In this document: one piece after another, positions 10,446 to 19,679 of the stretch
Position numbering within the stretch: position 1 is the first letter of the stretch
Layout: each line of letters opens with the position of its first letter
Assembly (NCBI GenBank): GCA_015680685.1
Contig: MNCI01004358.1
Span: 11,540 to 41,628, forward strand
Reading direction: 5' to 3'
DNA length: 30,089 nt
Source of the DNA: Gnetum montanum
Lineage: Eukaryota; Streptophyta; Gnetopsida; Gnetales; Gnetaceae
The notes under the pieces: generated by a model
Database searches by the model: none
What the model was told of the DNA's origin: nothing
What the model saw: the letters and a program-made list of their open reading frames with translations, nothing else
Position numbers and translations under genes: made by a program

Positions 10446-11212
10446 AGTGGTATGGTCATAGGATAGTAGTTTTCAGCATCACACAGCAGCATGGCATAGT
10501 CACTTCTACACTTTGTGGGACCTAGAACACATGGCACCCAAACCACGTTTCTCTTCCACATACGACTCTATAAATACCCTGGAGAAAAAAATTCAAGGGG
10601 TTGGCTTTGGAGAGCATTATAGCAAGGCTTTCTTTTGACATTGTTGGCTTGGAGCATTTAATTAGCTTTTGGCATTGTTGGCTTTTGGCAATTACTTCTC
10701 TAGCAGTTGGATTGTTAGTTGAAATCTTGGCATTTTGGCTCTCTAGTGATCAGTTTTGGCAAGGCGACTAGCAAATAGAGAGTTCCTATTAGTAAGCTAT
10801 TGATAGTAGTTTGAGGAGATGTGACCATACTACTTTGTTGCAAGTTGTGCTTGTTCCAACTAACATCTATTATACACCTCCTTCACTCCAGCAAAGATTA
10901 GATCCCTGGTCTTGGGATGGTGCACTTTCTTACCCAAACTTGTTTCATTTTGTTTTGTTATTTTCATGTTTTTCATTATTCTCAATCGATTCACATTCAT
11001 CGCTTATCACTCAACATGCATATAAAAACCTAAAAACCAACATCTAAGAAAGGTTATTGTACACCTCTTAAGTCCCTGTATGATTGACTAGATCATTTAG
11101 GGCACCCTGCATCCATTTACATCCAACATGATCCTTGCATGCATACGGGATTAGGCTATACACTTAGTGATCTCTTGGTGTTCCAGCCATCAACATTTTT
11201 AGTCACTATAGT
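10446..11212 (+). repeat. Tandem duplication, copy 1, with TATA box
   Basis: Roughly 767 bp is repeated directly by the following copy. Shared landmarks are CACAGCAGCATG (10481 and 11249), TATAAATACC (10569 and 11336), GGTTGGCTTTGG, GGTGCACTTTCT and AGGTTATTGTACACC. The repeat has the size and TATA placement of an LTR or a promoter-bearing untranslated region, but no clear TG...CA ends were found. The open frame inside is matched by a non-homologous translation in copy 2 and is not coding. Confidence 0.7.
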
Positions 11213-11930
11213 ATGGTCACAGCATAGCAAGTTTCACATCCAACATTACACAGCAGCATGACATAGTCACGTTTGCACTCTGTGGGACCTAGGACACATG
11301 GCATCCAAAACATGTTTTTCTTCCACTCCTAGCCCTATAAATACCCTAATGAACAATGTTCAAAGGGTTGGCTTTTGGACTAATATTTCCTGTGGTTTAC
11401 TTCTGGCATGGTTGGCCTTTTGAGCATGTTTGACATTCTAGCATTTTGGCTTCCTGGCAATTAGTTTTGACAAGGAGACTGGCAAGCAGAAGGCTCTTGT
11501 TAGCAAGTTGTTGATAGTAATTCAAGGAGTTGTGATCATACTACTTCATTGCAGGTTGTGCTTGTCCACACTTCCATCTGTTATGCACCTTCTTCAGTCA
11601 AGCAAAGATTATATCCCCCAATCTTTGGGTGGTGCACTTTCTCACGCAAACTTGTTTTACTTTTGTTTTTCTATTTTCATATTTTGCACTATTCTCCATC
11701 TATTTACGTTTGATTTTGATAGCTCAACTCACACATAACATCTTTAAAACGATCATTTATGAAAGGTTATTGTACACCGATTAAGTCTCTATCTAATCAA
11801 CCAAACCATTTAGGGAATCCCATTTCCATTTACCCCAGCATAGCCCTCGCATGGATTCAGGGTTAGGCTATACACCCGATGACCTCTCGGTGTTCTAGCC
11901 ACCAATGTTTTCGGTTGCTACATCCAATCT
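11213..11930 (+). repeat. Tandem duplication, copy 2, with TATA box
   Basis: This is the second copy of the ~767-bp unit, directly adjacent to the first. It contains TATAAATACC at 11336-11345 and ends with TAGCCACCAATGTTTTC, matching CAGCCATCAACATTTTT at the end of copy 1. The two copies have diverged by substitutions and several small indels. A decayed coiled-coil-like ORF begins immediately after it. Confidence 0.7.
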
Positions 11931-11934
11931 TTGT

Positions 11935-12480
11935 TATGAAAATTTGGCCATGTTGACTACCAGATGACTATAGTCAGAACTAGAGAAACATGTGGCTAGC
12001 TCATACTTGTTGTACAAGGATGTGTTCAAGCATCATAAAGAAACCAAACAAAAGCTTGTGATTGTAAATACTGAACTTGAAGTTCTCAAGGCATGATTCA
12101 CTAATCAATGATCAACTATCGAGAACCTAGCCAAGAGGATGAACTACTATTAGGAGTTGTAGAATGTAGTCAAGGTGTTTGATATTGAACACAAATAGTT
12201 CCTTACCTAGTTTGTCAATGTGAAAGAGATGTTCCTGATAATGCCTTGTCCTTGGGATATCCCCATTCTAGCCCACATTATTGATGCCATGTGGATTGTG
12301 AATGATCCCTAAAGCAAGGAGGAGAAGATGAAGGAATTACTAGATAACTTTAACCTTCTGTAAAATATTGTAGCCATAGCAAGATAGCCACAAGCACCTC
12401 AACTACCGCATGTGCCTAAAGCTAGTGAAGCTCCTCTAGAACTTCAAGATCCTTCATTACCTAGGACTGTTTAATCTTAT
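11935..12480 (+). pseudogene. Decayed helical/coiled-coil ORF upstream of LTR A
   Basis: One reading frame keeps a coherent, charged, helical composition over about 180 codons despite some ten stops: segments like HKETKQKLVIVNTELEVLK, KRMNYY, SKEEKMKELLDNFNLL, then a Pro-rich end. The stops are mostly TAG or TAA at places where Gln would fit the local composition, as expected from C-to-T decay. It is on the same strand as, and about 230 bp upstream of, the polypurine tract of LTR A. It is probably an extra ORF at the 3' end of that element. Function unknown. Confidence 0.5.
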
Positions 12481-12696
12481 CCACCACCTTCATGTCACCA
12501 AAGGATGTGTTATCCAATTTTTTGTAGTCATGTCATGGTGTTCAATGTTGAGTTATGAACACCATATTTTTTGTAATTTCTTGGTTTGTACACTTGGGCA
12601 CTCGATTTTGTTATGTTAGTTTGTTATGTTAAGATTAAGTCAATAATCCCATACCTTTCTAATTTTTTAATGGAACTCGAGGATGAGTTTTCATAT

Positions 12697-12709
12697 AGTT
12701 GTGGGGATA
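12697..12709 (+). other. Polypurine tract next to LTR A
   Basis: AGTTGTGGGGATA lies directly before the TGATGAG start of LTR A. A GGAACTCGAGGATGAG stretch 25-40 bp earlier resembles the sequence found before the 3' LTR in many plant Gypsy elements. This identifies LTR A as a 3' LTR. Confidence 0.5.
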
Positions 12710-12743
12710 TGATGAGCATCAAAGTGTTACATTAATGAACTTC

Positions 12744-12836
12744 CATTGATGTGGCCTCATCAATGGGCCCATGTTGATGGGGCCCCATTTACGTGGTGGT
12801 GCCCCATCAATGAGGCCACATTGATGTATCATTTGT
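12744..12836 (+). repeat. Imperfect inverted repeat in U3 of LTR A
   Basis: The arms CATTGATGTGGCCTCATCAA and CATCAATGAGGCCACATTGA are near reverse complements, with a second nested pair GGGCCCATGTTGATGGGGCCCC between them. It ends 43 bp before the TATA box. It has no counterpart in LTR B. Confidence 0.65.
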
Positions 12837-12878
12837 TATGTCTATGGGGTTCCATTGACATAGTACTATAGCAAAAAC

Positions 12879-12886
12879 TATAAATA
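12879..12886 (+). promoter_or_regulatory. TATA box of LTR A
   Basis: TATAAATA lies 169 bp from the LTR start, exactly the same distance as in LTR B. Confidence 0.7.
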
Positions 12887-13057
12887 CAAGCTTCCAACCA
12901 TGTTTATGGATCATAGAAGTCATAGTAGTAGCAGAGCTCTTACCGTTTGTCCATTTCAAAGTTAGAATATTTCTCAAAGTGCTCACAACAAGAGTCAAAA
13001 ACTGTACAGATCTATATTTGAGCACTATTTTACGTAAACCACACTAGTATGTTTAGC

Positions 13058-13063
13058 AATAAA
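13058..13063 (+). terminator. Poly(A) signal of LTR A
   Basis: AATAAA is found within GCAATAAAGATGAGC, a block shared with LTR B, 179 bp after the TATA box. Confidence 0.6.
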
Positions 13064-13668
13064 GATGAGCCTTTTGATCAAAACTTGCAGCACTTGGAAT
13101 AGATTAATAATTTATTTATGCATTTATTATTTTCATTAATTATGCCATTAATTAAGCTAAATTGGACTTCAAGTGATCAGTTAATTGATTAAAATAAATA
13201 GATTAAGTACATAAGTATGACCACTTCAAGCATAAACACATATTCACTTGGTAATCCCAGTAGCATTATTGCTTGGTGCACCTAGTAGCATAGCACTTGG
13301 TAACCTAGCAATGGCTACGTGGGTTCATGACGTGTATGGAAAGTGGGACCAAATACTTATGTTAGGACTAGTTAGAGATTAGTTAGTTAGTTAGGCTCAA
13401 TTAGTGGTTAAATTACTTCATCTCTCTACTTTAAGCACCAAAGAACATAAAACATAAAATAATAAAAATCATATGCCTCAATTACACTTAATCATACCAT
13501 GTACATGAAAAGTGTAATTGGAAAGACAATGAATGACCTTAGGGCAAGGTTCATTTTGTAGAATACTAGTGTGCTAGAAACTATAGAGTCTACGAAATTC
13601 AACCAGATTGCATGTGAAAGCTTTGTGATTTGTATGGTTGGGCATAGGGGTACCTTAACTACTCATCA

Positions 13669-16600
13669 ATTATTAAACAAGAAATTATACTTACTATGAG
13701 ACCATGTAAGACCCTTCTTCCTATCCTTAGTTTTGAGAACATTACGTTGGGTATAGAACCCCTAATGAATGATTGGTCATGACATGAAAATATTGAGAAT
13801 CTAAATGAACTAATGTAATGATAAGGAAGCAAAAGAAAGCTTACAATAAAACCATGGATAAAATGAGAAAAAAGGGATTATAATAATAAAAGGAAATTAA
13901 TTATAATTAATTAATAATTAGACACATACAGAGATACATACATAAATATAAGGTTGGAAACTAAAACTAACTAGAAAAATATATAATATCATATATCTGA
14001 AATTTGAAAGTACTCTAGAATATCCAAAAATATAAAAATATAACTATTCATGCATCAATTCATAATTCAATACATAAAATATAAAGAGGGAATTATCTAA
14101 AACATGTTTGCAAAATTTCATAAACATAAACCAAAGATAAATGACTAAGGCTATTATTTACATGAACATGAAATCCAAAATTAGAAAAAATAACCAAAAG
14201 ATATCCTTCCTCCAACTAGTATTTGTAACCTGTAAATAAGAGGGAGAGGGTTAGTATATAATGAGTGAGAAACCTTGGTACCTCCTCTATCTAAATTAAG
14301 GGCAAGTCTCACGGTGGCTAGATAAAATTATATTAGCCTACAGAACATGTTAGTGTGCACACATAATCTAAAGATCCAAGAGTATACAACAAACATCAAA
14401 CAAATCTATCTAAATCAAGTTTTTCCACTTCATCCACTGAATTACAAATAAGGAGGCTACCATGTAATGCACTCAATTTCAAATATGTCAAATGTTGTCA
14501 TGTGTACTTGTCCAAATTTCCAAATGCTAAACCAAAAGCTAAATTACCATATGCATGTATTTATTATTAGTCTCAAATTAAACTACTAATGCTATAGGCA
14601 CCACCTAGGACTCACCTTTAATGTTTTGGAGGCATCAAACAAAACTAACTAATGCACCATGGATTAGCCTCTCATGTAGGATAGGTCCTACAATGAAAAT
14701 CATACTAATGCATCCCAATGAGGGTCAAATATCAAACATCTCTATGGGGCCCATCTCTAATCAACCACAAAACTTGGTGCTAGCTCTTAACGACCAAAAA
14801 TCATACAAACAAATAATACAAACTAAACATTGATGATGGTAGAATACAAATAATACCGTATAGGTCCAAAAAATTTGAAAGGTCCAAGAATCTACTTCAA
14901 TTAAAATCAACATATTAACAAAGCCTAAGTCTACAAATTGGATCAAATGAAGTCAAAAGATATCAAATTAAGTCAAACTGGGTTTTAGTAGTAAGGAGAA
15001 ACTATGAAGAATAAATTTGAAGTACTACAACATGACCATGACCTAACCATGACTCATGATATCCTCAAAATACTCATTGGCGAAAACTAGAATAAAACCC
15101 CTCAATCACAACTTAACCATGACTTGATGACAACTTGTGGTGGAAAGACCATTATCCATGGTTAACTAAAATCTACAAAAATGAAGTAAAATGGAAAAAG
15201 CAATAAGAAATTGTATACTATGACTTCATCATAATCTCATCACAACTCATACTTGATAGGAAAACTTGCAAAATAATGCATAATGGTGAAAAGGTAAGGA
15301 AGACTCAATCACGATTTCATCACAAGTTGTGATGGTCAATCAACACCATACCATGATTAGTCCATGATTCATGTTGTTATAGGTTTTGTAAAAAAGATAT
15401 TTAAAATGCATAGAACTAAAGATTGATTATGACCTCACCAAAACCTAAAGAAGACTCATTATCAATGCTAATAATCATACCACAACTTGTGGTTGACCCA
15501 TGATTTCATATAGAATCTAGAAAATGGTTAAAATAGCAAACAAAGGCTAGAAAATGATCACCAAAGGTTGAGAGATGCTAGGGGAATCTATAATAAGGCC
15601 TAGGAAGCATAATTAACATAAAAAAATAAGGGGAAAGTAGCAAATGAGATAATAGGACCAAGATGGGATCCTAGCCCTAAGAAAATTATTGAAAACTCAT
15701 AATAACCTCAGAGACTTAGAATCTTATAAAATGACTAAAACCCAATTGAACTCATGCAAAAATGAACATGATGATATCAAAACATTAGATGAAAGAGTAA
15801 CACTCACGCCCTAAATATTTGGTAAAATAATTTTTTTAAAACCCTTAGTACCCAAAATTGGAGAATTACATAAAATTAGAGTAGAAAGAAATAATAAGTA
15901 AGGTCCAAAAATTATGCAAAACTACCAAGCAAAGGAAAATCTAATTCCCAATCAAAATTTACATAAATATAGACAAAATAAATGGTACCTAACCCACATC
16001 AAGTATGCATAAAATCCTATGAATTGAAATATACAAGAAAAGTACCAAGATTACTCATGTAAAAGATCAAAGTCAAAATCCATAACATACAAAACTCAGC
16101 CATGAACTCTTATGATGTCCTACTCATGAATCAAAAAAGCTCAATGCACCACCATAAGCCTTTAATCCATTAACACCTTCATATCCAATAAAATGGATGC
16201 CAAAGTATCTAATTGAATCAAGTGTGAGGTTTCTATAGAAAATCACCAAAAAAAAATCTACCACAAAAATCATCACAAAGGAAATCTACCACAAAAAGTT
16301 CTAATTTCTAAAAAGGAAAACATCATAAAAGAAATCTACCACAAAAATTTCTTATTATGTACATAACCTTTCATAATACAAAAATCATGTGAAAATCATA
16401 ACATAAGAAAATAACATAATAATTTAATCATTAAAATAAAATATCTTACTCACCTAAAAATTAACCATGCCATCACATTCCCATAACATGTTTATACCAT
16501 AGATTTCATGAGAATCAATGAAAACTCATCTACTAGGTTAGTGCACATTAGGTGGTACATAATAATTTTAATAATTCATAATAAAATACATAACTAAAAT

Positions 16601-16777
16601 AATGCATAAAAATTAAAATATGGATAGACGTAAAAAAGAAACTTGAAAAACTCTATCTAACCAATAGCATAACCAAAACATAATGTAACACCCAAAAATC
16701 ACTAAGAAAAAAGAAAAATGAGAGAGATACTAATCATAATATTAAAAAATACATGTTGTTACATCACCTTGACCACA
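13669..16777. other. AT-rich noncoding region; probably holds an antisense chromovirus LTR
   Basis: No gene is visible over about 3.1 kb. The right end (16777) carries a TG-type LTR boundary on the minus strand, next to a polypurine tract, so at least the part adjoining it should be the 3' LTR of the chromovirus at 16778-18628. I could not find the other LTR end. Between about 15035 and 15500 there are many degenerate ATCACAACTTGTGAT-like palindromes. Confidence 0.45.
15318..15334. repeat. 17-bp palindrome CATCACAA-G-TTGTGATG
   Basis: This is a perfect inverted repeat around one central base. A related palindrome, ACCACAA-C-TTGTGGT, lies at 15478-15492, and half-sites such as ATCACAACTTAACC and GACAACTTGTGG lie nearby. 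Their role is unknown. Confidence 0.6.
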
Positions 16778-18628
16778 CCCCCCTTCCGTCTCACTCATCA
16801 TTAAGATTCTTAATCTTGGAAGATCTCATAATGGAATGAATGAACATTGGACTGAAGATCCCAAGTTACTTCTTGATAATCATTATTGATCCACAAGATC
16901 TTCAACATGGGAACTAACTTGTATTATAACTATCCCTCCATCTAATCCATGATCCTAATAAGATATTTCACACATGAAGAATTATCTTGAAGCCATACCT
17001 CAGTTCAATCAATGAAATGATTGTCAAACAAAACATACTTCTGAATTATGTATACATGAAAAACATCATGCATACTCAAAAGTTATTTGGGCAAATTCAT
17101 GTGATACACCACTTATGTTATGTATTGAAGAACATCAAATAGTCTAATGTAATGAGATGCAAGCTTACCTTTTTGATTGAAACATATCAATTCTTTTAGT
17201 GGAGGGACAAGAATGAATACCTTATCAACCAAAAACTCAAGAGGTCTTCTCCTATGGTTCATGTCGCTAGTCTAAACTCACGAATCTTATTGATCTACTT
17301 TATTGTGTGCAAAATATGTTTGAACTAATCTACTACCTATCCCCAATCCTGTTCCAACATAAAGAAGTCTTGTAAGGTCTACTATACAAAACTTAATATA
17401 ATGTTTTGTTCATACCTTTTAGCTATTATTGTAGGTAAACTTTACCAAAAATAATAGACTATACTAGCTATCTAAACACTATAATACATAATACTGAATC
17501 ATGTCGTCCAAAACTTGGTTAAATCTCTCAACATGTCCATCCATCTACAAATGATACATTAACCTTAAATTTAGCCTAGTATCCAAGCTCTTCATGAATT
17601 CTTTTTAAAATTAAGAAGTGAACTAGGCATCATGATTTGAGATAATTTTGATATAAATGTCATGTAATTAAACAATATCTTAGATGAATATCTATGCAAC
17701 ATCCTCTATGCTAATTGTAGTCTTCATAGTAAGCTAATGAGCAAATTTAATCTCCTCATATGGTTCATGTAGCTTACTTAACTATCTTGAGCTACTTTGA
17801 GCTACTCATTAATCTTATTGCTTTGCTTTATTATGTGCAAAATATGTTCAAACTAATCTATTACCTATCCTCAATCATGTTCCAATACAAAGGAGTCTTG
17901 CAAAATCTACTATACAAAACCTCGTACAATGTTGCCTTCATAGTTACTTTGTTGTTGTAAGTAAACTCTACCAACAGTAATAGACTATACTATCTATCTA
18001 ATAACTACAAGGCATATGTTCTAAGCATGTCCTCGAAAATGTAGTTAACTCTCTCAACATGTCCATCTATCTACAAATGATACATTAACCTCAAATTTAA
18101 CTTAGTATACAAGCTTTTCGTGAATTATTTTCAAAATTAATAAGTAAATTTCGCATCATTATTTGAGATAATTCTGGTAGAAATGTCATGTAATTGAAAA
18201 ATCTCTGGGATGAATATCTATGCAACATACTTTATGCTAATTGTAGTCTTCATAGTAAGAAAATGAGTAGATTTAATCCACAGGTAAATAACAACAAGAA
18301 TAACACCCTTTTCATATCTAGTATGAGGTAAATTGGTAATGAAATCCCTACTAATTAGCTTCCACTTTAACTCTACAATAGTGTGATAGTACAAGTCACC
18401 ACCTATTCACTAATTCTTAAGCTTAACTTGCTAGAATATTAAGCACCTTGCCATGAAGTCTTCAATCTAATTCTTCATCCTCAATCATGAGTATAACATC
18501 TAATACATCTTATCATTGTTAGAATATATCTAAAGCCTACTAAGGTGTGCTTTCTTCCAAAAGATGTCATCATAAGGAATCAAGCACATATCATATCCTT
18601 CTGATAAAGAAACCTAAGTAAATCTATT
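16778..18628 (-). mobile_element. Truncated antisense Ty3/Gypsy chromovirus (integrase to 3' LTR)
   Basis: Read on the minus strand from 18600 down: a degraded QVK before the integrase core, MDFITNLP-like and KSTHF-like remnants, a Y-H-x-x-x-D-G-x-x-E-R-V-N block, then VFILVPPLK, KGKLASHYI, MHDVFHVYI and a chromodomain-like LKILWINNDYQEVTWDLQ. It ends at a polypurine tract (GACGGAAGGGGGG, rc of 16778-16790) and an LTR start TGTGGTC at 16777. RT, protease and gag are absent because LTR B begins at 18629. Stops and frameshifts are everywhere. Confidence 0.8.
17250..18285 (-). repeat. ~515-bp tandem duplication inside the chromovirus integrase
   Basis: 17250-17756 and 17757-18285 are direct tandem copies. 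TGGTTCATGT occurs at 17255 and 17761, CTCTCAACATGTCC at 17525 and 18051, and GCTAATTGTAGTCTTCATAGTAA in both. They differ by many substitutions and small indels. Each carries the integrase Y-H-x-x-x-D-G block. In both, the core motif equivalent to S-D-x-D reads S-N-x-D, so the catalytic Asp is lost. Confidence 0.75.
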
Positions 18629-18636
18629 TGATGAGA

Positions 18637-18790
18637 GTGGTTACTCTAGCAGTTATTCTAATTATTAGAATGGTTACTCTAGTGGTTACTCTAGCAGTTA
18701 TTCTAATTATTAAAAACATTACTCTAGTGGTTATTTTAGCAGTTATTCTAATTATTATAGTGGTTAATTTAATTATTACAGTAGTTACTC
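18637..18790 (+). repeat. Short tandem repeats in U3 of LTR B
   Basis: About seven blocks alternate GGTTACTCTAGT, AGTTATTCTAATTATTA and variants, reaching to just before the TATA box. The repeat explains why both strands are open here; neither frame is a gene. Confidence 0.7.
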
Positions 18791-18797
18791 CCAATCC

Positions 18798-18807
18798 TAT
18801 AAATATA
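18798..18807 (+). promoter_or_regulatory. TATA box of LTR B
   Basis: TATAAATATA lies 169 bp after the LTR start and 177 bp before the shared AATAAA at 18975-18980. Confidence 0.7.
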
Positions 18808-18974
18808 GTGTCAAGGCACACAATTGGGAAAGAAAGTCTTGTGGCAGTCAAGTAGCGAAACTCTTGTAGTTTGTTTGAAAGTTAGAGTATTTTTCAAGTG
18901 CCCACAATAGGAGTTCTAAGTGTGGATAGATCTTTATTCGAGCATTGTGTACCTAAGCACACCTTGTGTACGGC

Positions 18975-18980
18975 AATAAA
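18975..18980 (+). terminator. Poly(A) signal of LTR B
   Basis: AATAAA within GGCAATAAAGATGAGCTC is the counterpart of 13058-13063 in LTR A. Confidence 0.6.
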
Positions 18981-19554
18981 GATGAGCTCTTTGATTCATC
19001 CTTGCAGAACTTGAGATTTGTTTTCTTATGCATTTATTTTATTTTATTTTAGTTTATCCACTTTACATTTCTATTATTAGCAAAGCAATTCATTTTGATC
19101 AATTAATAAAATCATTAAATTACACAAGCACAACCACTTCAAGCATGCATGTAACACTTGGTAACCCAATAACGATTAGCGTTTGGTAATCCCAATAGTG
19201 TTATACTAGTTCAGGATGTGTACAGTAAGTGGGAATGAATGCTGGTGTTAGGATTAGTTAGAACTTAGTTAATGAGTAGTTAAGTTAAATTAATCATTTA
19301 GTTACCTCTCTCCTTCCCTACTAGTGCAAGACATAAAAACATAAAAACTATAAAAATCATATGCCTCAAGCTTACTTAATCATACAATCATGACATATAG
19401 GTATGCTTGGGAAGACAATGATCAACCAACCCATCCTTGTTCCTCAAGGGCATGTAAGCACTTACTCCTTGGAATTTGACTAGATCATGCATGAAATGCA
19501 CGTATTCGTATGGTTGAGCAAAGGGGTACCTCACCACTCATCATTGGCACCATT

Positions 19555-19573
19555 GTGGGGGACTTAGTTGTTT
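19555..19573 (+). other. Primer-binding site, tRNA-Asp type
   Basis: TGGCACCATTGTGGGGGAC matches the tRNA-Asp-complementary site used by many plant Athila-type elements (TGGCGCCGTTGCCGGGGAC) at 15 of 19 positions. Three of the four differences are transitions, including G-to-A and C-to-T at CpG sites. It starts two bases after the LTR end, as expected. Confidence 0.7.
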
Positions 19574-19679
19574 GTGCACTAACTAGAACATAGGAAATCA
19601 TTCACTTCATTGGAACGAACCCTTAAGGTTGATTGAAAAAATAATAAACAAGAATACATTGCACACTAAACAAACAAGT

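Larger units (their letters stand above)
12710..13668 (+). mobile_element. LTR A (3' LTR of a Ty3/Gypsy element)
   Basis: The 959-bp sequence starts TGATGAG and ends CTCATCA, a perfect 7-bp terminal inverted repeat. It carries TATAAATA (12879) and AATAAAGATGAG (13058). From just before the poly(A) signal to the end it aligns with LTR B (18629-19553) through landmarks such as GACCACTTCAAGCAT, TTAGTTAG, ATCATATGCCTCAA and GGGGTACCT. A polypurine tract precedes it and no primer site follows, so it is the right-hand end of an element whose body lies to its left. Confidence 0.8.
18629..19553 (+). mobile_element. LTR B (5' LTR of the gag-bearing Ty3/Gypsy element)
   Basis: The 925-bp sequence starts TGATGAG and ends CTCATCA, the same terminal inverted repeat as LTR A, with TATAAATATA at 18798 and AATAAAGATGAGC at 18975. 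A primer-binding site begins two bases after its end, so this is a 5' LTR. The element inserted into the antisense chromovirus and runs past the window end. Its U3 (18637-18790) is made of short tandem blocks like GGTTACTCTAGCAGTTATTC and bears no resemblance to the U3 of LTR A. Confidence 0.85.

Noticed and set aside
10166-10561. Pro-rich and Gly-rich ORFs
   Set aside because: They are translations of the C45 run with an N.
10811-11738. Two similar-length ORFs at 10811 and 11508
   Set aside because: They lie in the two tandem copies but use different frames relative to the repeat, so the protein is not conserved.
18624-18855. 75-codon ORFs open on both strands
   Set aside because: Both come from short tandem repeats in the U3 of LTR B; neither has coding character.
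12710-19553. LTR A and LTR B as the two ends of one element
   Set aside because: LTR A is preceded by a polypurine tract and LTR B is followed by a primer site, so they are the right end of one element and the left end of another. The DNA between them is an unrelated antisense chromovirus.
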